A program made the translations under genes and the position numbers. From positions 39,110,106-39,174,105 of the forward strand of contig OZ020303.1 in the NCBI GenBank assembly GCA_963971305.1: a stretch of DNA of 64,000 nucleotides, read 5' to 3'. Below are positions 51,801-57,602 of the stretch, piece after piece. This DNA comes from Arcuatula senhousia (lineage: Eukaryota; Mollusca; Bivalvia; Mytilida; Mytilidae). The notes beneath the pieces were generated by a model. The model saw only the letters and a list, made by a program, of their open reading frames with translations, had not been told where the DNA came from and did not search any database. Numbering within the stretch: position 1 is the stretch's first letter; every line of letters begins with the position of its first letter.

Positions 51801-54342
51801 ATATCTGTCCATCAGTACCCCAAACATTTTCAGAATCAATCACATAGTTATGGCTTCACTTGTCAAAAATAAATTTTCAGTATTTGAAAGAAGTTTCTAT
51901 GATTATCCAGTTTAAACATTTCTTTGTGCTTATTTTTTCTTTTTTCCTTTTGAATGGAGTCAATTAAATAATTATGCTGTGCTTGCAGCTAGGCAATGCC
52001 TAAATCATAATACCCATAGAACTTTTAATTCATACAGACATATCTGTCCATCAGTACCCTAAACATTTTCAGAATCAATCACATAGTTATGGCTTCACTT
52101 GTCAAAAATAAATTTTGTGTATAAATTTTGAAAAAAGTTGTTAAAACATTTCTTCATGCTCTTTTTCTTTTTTCCTTTTGAATGAAGTCAATTAAATAAT
52201 TATGCTGTGCTTGCAGCTAGGCAATGCCTAAATCATAATACCCATAGAACTTTAATTACCCATCTGAAATCTTTTCCATCAAATTTCCTGGCACTTGTAA
52301 ATAAAACTGTCCTAGCGGGCATGTTTAAACCCATTGCAAATGTCTCTGTTGCAAATAATGCCTACAATATATAAGAATAAAAAAACACATGTCAAAAATA
52401 ATTTCAACACAAAACTCAATTTTACCAAAAAAATTAGTAAAACTCTGCTACATTTTTTTCTTTTTTAAAATTTTCATACCCTCATCTCTCTATTTTTTAG
52501 ATAGGTAACTACATAGTGGTCCATTATTTTCTTCTCTTTTTTAGCGTGTTATTAAGACATAACCAGGAGGACTCTCCAAGTCTATTTTTAGAGAGCAGGC
52601 CACCATTACAAATAATGCCAATAACTTCTTAATATGAATACTCTTGGAACAGTTTTGCTTTCCTCATCCGGATTAATTAATTAGGTATCATATGCAAAGG
52701 GCGGAAACAATTCCTTTTGTATCAATGACAGTTAAAAACTACACAATCAGGTCCAATCCTTCTTATATGTAAAGCTAATGTTGAAACAGCAACCCTGCTA
52801 ACAAATGCACCTCATTATTTTGGTAGTATAAATACTGAAACTTGTAGGTAAACTAGAATACTGACAAAGTCAGAAAGGGCCCCGCGGCAAAATATCTAAG
52901 TGTTTTCAAAATCATACGAACTTTAATTATAACCACTAAGGCATGTTCCATGGAATGCATATGAAACTTCAGAGCTGTATTGTTAATAGCCTTTGAGTTC
53001 TATTGTTAAAAAAATCCTATTCTCAAAATCTGTGATTTTCGATAAAAAATGAAAGTTTTTTCCAAAAACATTTAACAGATTTGCATGAAATTTTAATATG
53101 CAAATCAGGACATGCTACTTAGCAGCTGTACAAAGTTTCAGAACTGTATTGTTAACAGTTTTTGAGTTTTAGTGTTCACAAAGTCCAATTCTCAAAATCT
53201 GTGATTTTCAATAAAAAATGAAGTTTTTTCCAAAAATATTAATCAGATTTGCACGAAATTTTAATATGCACATCATGACATGCTACTTAGCAGCTGTGCA
53301 AAGTTTCAGAACTGTATTGTTAACAGTTTTTGAGTTTTAGTGTTCACAAAGTCCAATTCTCAAAATTTGTGATTTTCGATAAAAAATGAAGTTTTTTCCA
53401 AAAATATTAAACATATTTGCACAAAATTTTGATATGCACATCATGACATGCTACTTAGCAGCTGTGCAAAGTTTCAGAACTGTATTGTTAACAGTTTTTG
53501 AGTTTTAGTGTTCACAAAGTCCAATTCTCAAAATCTGTGATTTTCGATAAAAAATGAAGATTTTTTACAAAAATATTAATCAGATTTGCACAAAATTTTA
53601 ATATGCACATCATGACATGCTACTTAGCAGCTGTGCAAAGTTTCAGAACTGTGGTGTTAATAGTTTTTGAGTTTAAGTGTTCACAAGAATTGTTGACGGA
53701 CGGACAGACGTCCGGACGGACGGACGGACAGACGGACAAAGTGAAAACTATAGGGCGTCCGCATCTTCGATGCGGGGCCCTAATTAGAGTCTATATAACA
53801 TATCATTGTTGTTTTTTTGTTTTGTTTCATCTGTTCATACCTATACAATTTCTAAACAAAGGTCCTAAAAGGTAGGACATGTCAACCTGAAGTTAAACCA
53901 CTTACCTTAATAAGTCCTTCAGAGAAGAGTATTTCAATGGTTTCTTTCAGTAGAGGTAACAGTTACCTATACCTTCCTCAACAGAGGGAGGACTGCCTCA
54001 ACCTGAGGTTAAACCTCTTACCTTAATAAGTCCTTCAGAGAAGAGTATTTCAATGGTTTCTTTCAGTAGCGGTAACAGTCCACCATGATGTATACCTATA
54101 CCCTTCCTCAACAGAGGGAGGACTGCCTCAACCTGAGGTTAAACCTCTTACCTTAATGAGTCCTTCAGAGAAGAGTATTTCAATGGTTTCTTTCAGTAGA
54201 GGTAACAGTCCACCATGATGTATACCTATACCCTTCCTCAATAAAGGAAGGACAGCCTCAACCTGAGGTAGTTTTTTATCCTCATCTGATAAAGCATCTA
54301 TGGCATTGTTAAATACCTCATCTACTAAAGATTTTTCTTCTT
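30784..54342 (-). CDS. MTREX: MTR4-like exosome RNA helicase, 3' 15 exons (5' end outside window)
   Basis: Fifteen exons on the minus strand join in consistent phase to about 629 codons matching the C-terminal 60 percent of MTR4 (SKIV2L2/MTREX). MTR4 is the nuclear DExH helicase of TRAMP/NEXT-type complexes that feeds RNA to the exosome. Visible in order: the end of RecA2 with GIHHGG, motif V ([15 protein letters not shown]) and motif VI ([10 protein letters not shown]); the winged helix ([20 protein letters not shown]); the arch stalk ([16 protein letters not shown]) and KOW fold ([19 protein letters not shown]); the returning stalk ([19 protein letters not shown]); and the helical DSHCT domain ending [12 protein letters not shown]. 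The family is usually about 1040 residues; the DExH box half lies right of the window. The KOW-arch insert is the least conserved part, as expected. One exon has a partial duplication that includes its donor. Confidence 0.94.
30837..31223. other. MTREX intron, nothing recognised
   Basis: AT-rich intron of 387 bp. Confidence 0.5.
31224..31328 (-). CDS. MTREX: MTREX exon, DSHCT domain ([20 protein letters not shown])
   Basis: Reads [35 protein letters not shown]; one of the most conserved stretches of MTR4. Donor GAA G|GTATGT, acceptor TTTTGCAG. Confidence 0.97.
31329..31930. other. MTREX intron, nothing recognised
   Basis: AT-rich intron. A chance open frame at 31433-31660 (minus) has no support. 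Confidence 0.45.
31934..33900. repeat. Foldback element, arms split by a later insertion
   Basis: The left arm (31934-32105, continued at 33475-33571) and right arm (33704-33900) are inverted copies. The inner 92 bp, ending AATTTGATATATAACAGAAA on the left arm, match at nearly 90 percent. Farther out, CAGTCTATAACCATTTGGAC matches the inverse CAGTCTATAACAATTTGGAC. Motifs of the GGACCAGTCCATAAGTGATT type recur, as at 49590-50090. The left arm is interrupted by the element at 32106-33474. Confidence 0.7.
32106..33474 (-). mobile_element. Helitron2-like element, family CTCACCTGG, subfamily ending CTTG
   Basis: On the minus strand: 5' arm TAGCTCACCTGGACC, CGTCGTCGTCGTCTGTCGTC simple sequence, then cores of about 155 bp (ATGAAACTTGGTATGAATG once, then seven units with AACAGCTTTTCTCTATCTGC in the plus sense). 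The 3' arm is CCAGGTGAGCGATTC and the perfect hairpin GGCTCC-TG-GGAGCC, ending TCTTG. Inserted in a foldback arm at CCAAAA/AGTGATT, which fixes the ends. Confidence 0.8.
33919..34876 (-). mobile_element. Helitron2-like element, family TATGTCTCCCC
   Basis: On the minus strand: 5' arm TATGTCTCCCCCCAC, CCGTCCGTCCGTCTGTCCGT, five cores of about 155-160 bp (TTTGTCAGC, CCAAGTTTCATTGAATT in the plus sense), 3' arm GGGGGAGACATCG, and the hairpin GTTTTTG-TAGG-CAAAAAC. Complete copy of the family also seen, broken, at 11788. Confidence 0.75.
35131..35293 (-). CDS. MTREX: MTREX exon, DSHCT domain (MTDIFEG)
   Basis: Reads [36 protein letters not shown] and [13 protein letters not shown]. Starts in phase 0 after acceptor CGAACAG; donor GAA G|GTATTT. 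Confidence 0.96.
35547..35823 (-). mobile_element. Short single-core element, family TGTCGCCTGCAAC
   Basis: On the minus strand: 5' arm TATGTCGCCTGCAACATG, one core with CAGGCAACTAC-like and TTGATATTTGGCATGTAGC, 3' arm GACGCAGGCAACAT, hairpin GGTCTTCC-AT-GGAAGACC (35558-35575). A minimal one-core copy of the family at 15934. Confidence 0.7.
36006..36168 (-). CDS. MTREX: MTREX exon ([11 protein letters not shown])
   Basis: Reads [33 protein letters not shown] and [14 protein letters not shown], matching the DSHCT start. T completes Ser of the preceding exon; donor CAG|GTATGT. Confidence 0.96.
36169..36549. other. MTREX intron, short repeated motif
   Basis: Contains AATATCTCTCTTTGGTAAAC two to three times in tandem near 36380-36450. 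Otherwise unrecognised AT-rich sequence. Confidence 0.45.
36550..39052 (-). mobile_element. Helitron2-like element, family CTCACCTG, subfamily ending CTAG
   Basis: On the minus strand: 5' arm TAGCTCACCTGACCC with hairpin-like GACCC-GAA-GGGTC, then CGTCCGTCGTCCGTCGTCCG. Units of about 490 bp follow, each containing three sub-cores (ATTGATACTTGGTATACATG). The 3' arm is CAGGTGAGCGATTC, the hairpin GGCTCC-TG-GGAGCC and terminal CTAG. Two neighbouring 492-bp units are identical over their length as far as read (37432-38416). Confidence 0.8.
39081..39691. mobile_element. MITE with 20-bp TIR and AAGAT target duplication
   Basis: TAAAGACATAGAACCTATCA at the left and TGATAGGTTCTATGTCTTTA at the right are perfect inverted repeats, flanked by AAGAT on both sides (39076-39080, 39692-39696). 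The inside (610 bp) is AT-rich, with no transposase. Superfamily not assigned. Confidence 0.75.
39934..40097 (-). CDS. MTREX: MTREX exon ([15 protein letters not shown])
   Basis: Reads [37 protein letters not shown] and [15 protein letters not shown], the coiled end of the arch stalk and the start of the helical domain. Donor AG|GTAGGA, acceptor TATCAG. Confidence 0.97.
40098..40540. other. MTREX intron, nothing recognised
   Basis: AT-rich intron of 443 bp. Confidence 0.5.
40541..40636 (-). CDS. MTREX: MTREX exon ([12 protein letters not shown])
   Basis: Reads [32 protein letters not shown], matching the arch stalk. Donor AAA|GTTAGT is a weaker than usual donor; acceptor CCAG. Confidence 0.95.
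40637..41289. other. MTREX intron, weak inverted AT-rich repeat
   Basis: Around 41030-41240, CAGGGGGATATAAATTTGTT and CCCACAAATTTAAAA/ATCCCCAGAAAAATAAATT are weakly inverted, suggesting an old repeat. No exon. Confidence 0.4.
41290..41382 (-). CDS. MTREX: MTREX exon ([15 protein letters not shown])
   Basis: Reads [31 protein letters not shown]. Both edges phase 0; donor AAG|GTAGAT, acceptor ATAACAG. Confidence 0.96.
41700..42125. repeat. 42-bp minisatellite, about ten units
   Basis: Units of 42 bp (AAGCTGCATGCAAAGCCTAC, ATCAGTTATGACTTAGAAGA, TG) repeat about ten times in an MTREX intron, ending about 80 bp from the donor side of the next exon. On the plus strand one frame is open throughout as the 14-residue repeat [14 protein letters not shown], but it has no Met and no splice context, so coding is not claimed. 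Confidence 0.85.
42202..42312 (-). CDS. MTREX: MTREX exon ([20 protein letters not shown])
   Basis: Reads [37 protein letters not shown]; 37 codons, phase 0 on both edges. Matches the stalk leading out of the KOW fold. Confidence 0.97.
42525..42823 (-). mobile_element. Short single-core element, family TGTCGCCTGCAAC
   Basis: On the minus strand: 5' arm TATGTCCCCTGCAACGTG, GCGTCCTGCTGCGTC-like sequence, one core, 3' arm GTAGGTGACATAC, hairpin ATCTTCC-ATGG-AAGAC and terminal CTAG at 42525. Same minimal form as 35547-35823. Confidence 0.7.
42824..43672. other. MTREX intron, nothing recognised
   Basis: AT-rich intron of about 850 bp without recognised elements. Confidence 0.5.
43673..43798 (-). 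CDS. MTREX: MTREX exon, KOW-arch part ([14 protein letters not shown])
   Basis: Reads [20 protein letters not shown] and ends [15 protein letters not shown] and the GEMQ/VIPVL junction match MTR4; the middle is divergent. Donor CAG|GTAGAT, acceptor TTTTTGCAG. Confidence 0.9.
43910..44960 (-). mobile_element. Helitron2-like element, family GTCTCGCCTGC, chimeric 5' part
   Basis: The 3' end (CAAGAGTTAACACTAAAGTA in the plus sense, arm GTCTCGCCTGCCGG) and three cores of about 150 bp (CATACCAAGTTTCATCAACC) are nearly identical to 50093-50790. The 5' part differs: CTGTCAGTCCGTCCATCCGT and CACACGAAGTGGCGAGG on the minus strand, with hairpin GCCAC-TTCGT-GTGGC. It seems to have exchanged its 5' half with another subfamily. 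Confidence 0.65.
45229..45300 (-). CDS. MTREX: MTREX exon, KOW fold ([10 protein letters not shown])
   Basis: Reads [24 protein letters not shown]. The donor is taken as AAG|GTTGTA because it alone keeps phase 0 with the next exon; the frame stays open beyond it to about 45140. The left edge is therefore less certain than the acceptor side (TTTTCAG). Confidence 0.8.
45301..45736. other. MTREX intron, nothing recognised
   Basis: AT-rich intron of 436 bp. Confidence 0.5.
45737..45909 (-). CDS. MTREX: MTREX exon, arch stalk ([16 protein letters not shown])
   Basis: Reads [37 protein letters not shown] and [16 protein letters not shown], matching the incoming stalk and the KOW entry. Starts AA, completing Lys; donor AAG|GTAAGG, acceptor TTTGTAG. 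Confidence 0.97.
46095..46515. repeat. 27-bp minisatellite, about fifteen units
   Basis: Degenerate units of about 27 bp (GGAAATTTGCATAAAAGGTA, TAACTAT). Because 27 is a multiple of three, open frames exist on both strands (for example HSYTFYANF repeats on the minus strand). They are by-products of the repeat. Located in an MTREX intron. Confidence 0.85.
46516..47865. other. MTREX intron with a degraded repeat
   Basis: At 47350-47550 motifs such as GCCGGACCTGTCAGAC, GCAGGTCCAGCAAG and GGTCTGGCAAAC recall the element at 5921-7226. The rest is AT-rich and unrecognised. Confidence 0.4.
47866..48016 (-). CDS. MTREX: MTREX exon, winged helix ([20 protein letters not shown])
   Basis: Reads [39 protein letters not shown] and [10 protein letters not shown], one of the best matches to MTR4 in the window. 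Donor GAT A|GTAAGA, acceptor ATTTTAG. Confidence 0.97.
48017..48926. other. MTREX intron, unrecognised, one CRE-like palindrome
   Basis: Moderately GC-richer stretch at 48350-48730 containing a perfect TGACGTCA at 48433-48440. With no adjacent transcription start visible, I give it no regulatory meaning. Confidence 0.35.
48927..49052 (-). CDS. MTREX: MTREX exon, helicase motif VI ([10 protein letters not shown])
   Basis: Reads [52 protein letters not shown] is motif VI of the Ski2/MTR4 helicases, with the arginine fingers intact. Donor AAG|GTAACT, acceptor ATTCAG; phase 0 on both sides. Confidence 0.98.
49053..49590. other. MTREX intron, nothing recognised
   Basis: AT-rich; chance open frame at 49245-49445 (minus) without support. 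Confidence 0.45.
49590..50092. repeat. Second copy of the CAGTCCATAAGTGATT repeat family
   Basis: Irregular tandem motifs of 30-60 bp of the type TTGGACCAGTCCATAAGTGA, TTAAAATAGTTACAATTTGG. They match the outer arms of the foldback at 31934-33900. The stretch ends where a Helitron2-like element is inserted, as in the other copy. Confidence 0.55.
50093..51181 (-). mobile_element. Helitron2-like element, family GTCTCGCCTGC, five cores
   Basis: On the minus strand: 5' arm TTTGTCTCGCCTGCGAAGC with CTGC-GAA-GCAG, GGCGGCGGCGACGACGGCGG simple sequence, five cores of about 150 bp with GATGAAACTTGGTATGCATA, 3' arm CCGGCAGGCGAGACATAC and end CTCTTG. Its 3' 690 bp are nearly identical to 43910-44610 in another intron of the same gene. 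Confidence 0.75.
51182..51602. other. MTREX intron, nothing certain
   Basis: AT-rich with scattered AAGTAAACTCACACTAAAGT-like words. No element ends recognised. Confidence 0.4.
51603..51800 (-). mobile_element. 3' fragment of the GCCCCTCG-family element
   Basis: In the plus sense GTGTCCATGGGTCAC and GATGCCCCTACTGGCC are followed by AGGAAGTAGAAGTCTGACAG, the inverse of the 3' end and core of the element at 3521-4060. The 5' part is missing. Confidence 0.55.
51789..52256. repeat. Tandem duplication of about 239 bp next to an MTREX donor
   Basis: Two copies, starting ATTCATACAGACATATCTGT at 51789 and again at 52028, and each ending near AATACCCATAGAACTTT. The second copy ends a few bases from the splice donor of the exon at 52260-52361. 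A small deletion separates the copies internally. Confidence 0.85.
52260..52361 (-). CDS. MTREX: MTREX exon, helicase motif V ([15 protein letters not shown])
   Basis: Reads [34 protein letters not shown]. Motif V of the Ski2-like helicases, intact. Donor TGG|GTAATT, acceptor ATTGTAG; phase 0 on both sides. Confidence 0.98.
52362..52852. other. MTREX intron, nothing recognised
   Basis: AT-rich intron before the next repeat element. Confidence 0.45.
52853..53786 (-). mobile_element. Helitron2-like element, family AGGGCCCCGC
   Basis: On the minus strand: 5' arm TTAGGGCCCCGCATC followed by the inverted pair CCGCATC/GATGCGG, then CCGTCTGTCCGTCCGTCCGT. Four cores of about 180 bp follow (TTCTGAAACTTTGCACAGC). 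The 3' arm is GCGGGGCCCTTT, the hairpin CTGAC-TTT-GTCAG (52861-52873) and TATTCTAG. Complete and well preserved. Confidence 0.78.
53901..54151 (-). repeat. Two extra partial copies of an MTREX exon with its donor
   Basis: Downstream of the true donor at 54151 the 3' part of the exon (from the CAGGTTGAGGC region on) and the donor AAG|GTAAG recur twice, with donors at 54021 and 53905. The first extra copy is offset 130 bp. The second is offset 116 bp because 14 bp covering the HHGG codons are lost. Reading through the true donor meets TGA within nine codons, so only the first donor is productive. Confidence 0.9.
54152..54342 (-). CDS. MTREX: MTREX exon, RecA2 ([11 protein letters not shown]), first in window
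   Basis: Reads [63 protein letters not shown], matching MTR4 RecA2 with its HHGG. Acceptor TTTTGTAG, phase 1 at entry; donor AAG|GTAAGA. The preceding exon is not within the remaining 9.6 kb that I could read. Confidence 0.97.
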
Positions 54343-54403
54343 CTACAAAATATAAAGAAGTTAATGCATTTTTATTTTCTGCAAAGATTTATTACAAATA
54401 TAA

Positions 54404-54861
54404 CAAGTAAATCTGTGAGCTAATGCTCACTAGTGATACCCCCCACTCCCCAAACTATGCCAAGCACACAAATTAAAATACTCAGTAAACAGGAAGTAGG
54501 TGACCTAGGAACATTAAATAGCTATACACCATATGGGACTATAGGACAAAGCTTTATGCAAAATATCAGACCTCTATCTCTTGCAGTTGTTGAGAAAACT
54601 TTGACGAAAAATTTGCATTCATGTTCACTATATGCAAAAATCAAAGTATTCGGTAAACAGGAAGTAGTTGACCTAGGAACATAAAATTGCTATACACCAT
54701 ATGGGACTGTAGGATAAAGCTATATACAAAATATCAGACCTCTATCTCTAGTCATGCTAGTAGTTGCGTGATGAAAATTTTTTGTTACAGACGAACAGAC
54801 TGACAAGGGTAAAATGGTATACTCCCCCCCCCCTCTTCTTCGATAGGGGGAGGGGTATAAA
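54404..54861 (-). mobile_element. Helitron2-like element, family ATACCCCCGCTTC, inverse copy
   Basis: In the plus sense it begins CAAGTAAATCTGTGAGCTAA with hairpin GTGAGC-TAAT-GCTCAC, then ATACCCCCCACTCCCC, two cores (GACCTAGGAACATTAAATAG), GACGAACAGACTGAC and ends CTCTTCTTCGATAGGGGGAG, GGGTATA. Same family as 13186-13800, opposite orientation. Confidence 0.72.
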
Positions 54862-55985
54862 TAAGACTAGAAAAAAATTAACTCAAAGCTTAACACTGGT
54901 AGGAGTTCAATATTATTCAAGTTAACATTAATCTAAAACTAGTATACTGACATATTCAGGAAGATCTAAGTTCATCAAAATTACTTTACTTATTTGCAAA
55001 AATTCTCAATTTGAAACTTTACCCATTGGTTAAATATCTTGAAACAAATGAATAGTTTTTTTAAAGTAATAATAAATCAGTTTTTGACAAAAAAATTATT
55101 TCTACTTGCCTTATTTCTAGACAGAAACTCCCAAAAATCTCAGAAAAATACCACACAATACATTTTTGTTTTGACAAATTTTCCACACAACTAATACTAT
55201 TTATAGCTTTGGTCATTGTCTTAAAATTTGTTCAGAGGCATAAAGCTAAACATTTAAGCGTTCAAAGAACCACTTTTTTCCAATTTTGAACCATATGGAT
55301 AAAAGACTGACAGATTTTCTGTGTTTACTTAAGTTTTATTTGAAAAGAAATGTGTTAATTGCCAAAAGAGATGTTTCAATTTTTTGCCAATTTTTTGGTT
55401 TATTATTACTTTAAACAAATTTTAACAAACAGAACTTAAAATTAAATTAATCAATGACAAATCGCTAAATGTAACAGATGTCCTTAATTAACAAATATTT
55501 TTAACTGTATCCAAAATTAAGAACATGACTTCACACCTTTTAATCATATTTTTATTGACGCATCATATTACAATGATGTCAGAGTAGGGACATAACACCT
55601 TCCCACAAACAGTCTAAATACTCTCACTGGCGTCAAATTCTAAATGTCAGGCTTATCAAAACATATGTTTTAACATAACACTTGTAGACTATTTCTAAGC
55701 ATGTCAATTTTGAATAGTTTGACTGTACTTAATTAACACTGGTCTTACAAAGCCTAATTATTCTTTGCATTATCTTTTATACAACTGACAACTGATTATA
55801 TCCCTGTATTGTCTTTAAAAGCTTGAAATTCTTGAATGAATTTTTTTTAATTTGATTTTTTAAATACATTAATTGACAACTAATAAAGGAGCAACTATTT
55901 GATATTTATAGGGGGCTATGTCGAAATTTGAAATTTAAAAGCCAGGTTGCCAAATATCAGGAAATAAAAAGACAGGACAGTGCTC
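54862..55985. other. Presumed MTREX intron, unique-looking; part of a duplication
   Basis: AT-rich. From about 55200 on it is the first copy of the 1.6-kb tandem duplication. No exon of the helicase and no other gene recognised. Confidence 0.5.
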
Positions 55986-55990
55986 TGAAA

Positions 55991-56808
55991 TAAAAACAAG
56001 AGGCTCCCAGGAGCCTAAATCGCTCACCTGGTCTTGATGTAAACTATGAAGAACTTTGTAGAGCTGAATAAGCTGAACATTTATGCAAGCAACAGCTTTT
56101 CTCTTTCAGCAATACTTTTCATTCTGTACGCCAAAAACGGGCAAAATGTTATTTTGACTCTATAAAGACTTTTATTAAGAGCTTCTAATGAACTGAACAT
56201 TAAAGCAAGCAACCACTTTTCTTTATCTGCTATGGTTTTCATTAATAACAGTAATGTTAAACCAGTCCTGATGCATGGGTCAGAGTGCTGGAGTATCATC
56301 CAGAGTGACCTACAGAAGTTGGAGGTGTTCCAGAATAAATTTTTGAGACAGATAATGGGAATATTCTGGCCACAAAAGATAAGAAATGAAGACCTGCTAA
56401 AGAAATGTAACTGCCATTCCATTGCAACAGAGCTGAAAAGGCGACACTTCAGATGGCTGGGACATGTACTTGGGATGACACAAGACCACATCCCTAAAGT
56501 AGCCTTACGCTGGACAACACCTGGCAGACCTCGGACCACCTGGAGGAGAACCATTCAAACTGAATTACAGGACCAGGGATAGAGCCTAGGACAAGCCCAG
56601 CATATAGCACAGGACAGAGGGAAATGGAGGGAACTGGCTATGGCCTTATGTCCCATCAGGGATGAAGAGGGTAAGTGAGGTGAGGTATAGTTTTCATTAT
56701 TTAAGTCAAAAACATGAAAAAAATGTTTATTTAGGGGCTGTTATCCCAATAAGGGGTCATCTGACAGCTACAACCCTATGGAAACTTTTGTAGAGCTAAC
56801 TGAGCATT
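55991..56808 (-). mobile_element. CTCACCTGG-family element, truncated, hosting a LINE fragment
   Basis: 3' end CAAGAGGCTCCCAGGAGCC with cores AGCTGAACATTTATGCAAGC, interrupted at 56244-56685 by the LINE piece. It resumes with TATAGTTTTCATTATTTAAG and is cut off at about 56808, where the second copy of the duplication begins. Confidence 0.65.
56244..56685 (+). pseudogene. 3' fragment of a non-LTR retrotransposon (reverse transcriptase C-terminus)
   Basis: The frame reads NSNVKPVLMHGSECWSI, then FRWLGHVLGM, IPKVALRW and TTWRRTI. This is the typical C-terminal tail of RTE/Jockey-type LINE proteins, after the polymerase domain. A TAG interrupts it at 56580-56582. Beyond it the same frame continues (AQDRGKWRELAMALCP) to a TGA after EEGK. 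The copy is 5'-truncated and lacks catalytic motifs. It is flanked by TATGGTTTTCATT (56231-56243) and TATAGTTTTCATT (56686-56698), a 13-bp target duplication with one mismatch, lying in a repeat core. Confidence 0.82.
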
Positions 56809-57602
56809 TATAGCTTTGGAAAAACTGATTTGGTCATTGTCTAAAAATTTGTTCAGAGGCATAAAACTAAACATTTAAGCGTTCAAAGAACCTATTTTTT
56901 CCAATTTTGAACTGTGACAAATTTTCTGTGTTTACTTAAGTTTTATTTGAAAAGAAATGTGTAAATTGCCAAAAGAGATGTTTCAATTTTTTGCCAATTT
57001 TTTGGTTTATTATTACTTTAAACAAATTTTAACAAACAAACAAATAACAGAACTAAAAATAAAATTAATCAATGACAAATCGTTAAATGTAACAGATGTC
57101 CTTAATTAACAAATATTTTTAACTGTATCCAAAATTAAGAACATGACTTCACACCTTTTAATCATATTTTTATTGACGCATCATATTACAATGATGTCAG
57201 AGTAGGGACATAACACCTTCCCACAAACAGTCTAAATACTCTCACTGGCGTCAAATTCTAAATGTCAGGCTTATCAAAACATATGTTTTAACATAACACT
57301 TGTAGACTATTTCTAAGCATGTCAATTTTGAATAGTTTGACTGTACTTAATTAACACTGGTCTTACAAAGCCTAATTATTCTTTGCATTATCTTTTATAC
57401 AACTGACAACTGATTATATCCCTGAATTGTCTTTAAAAGCTTGAAATTCTTGAATTTTTTTTATTTGATTTTTTAAATACATTAATTGACAACTAATAAA
57501 GGAGCAACTATTTGATATTTATAGGGGGCTATGTAGAAATTTGAAATTTAAAAGCCAGGTTGCCAAATATCAGGAAATAAAAAGACAGGACAGCGCTCTG
57601 AA

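Noticed and set aside
56081..56554. Open frame of 157 codons (-)
   Set aside because: Antisense shadow of the LINE fragment and the repeat core around it.
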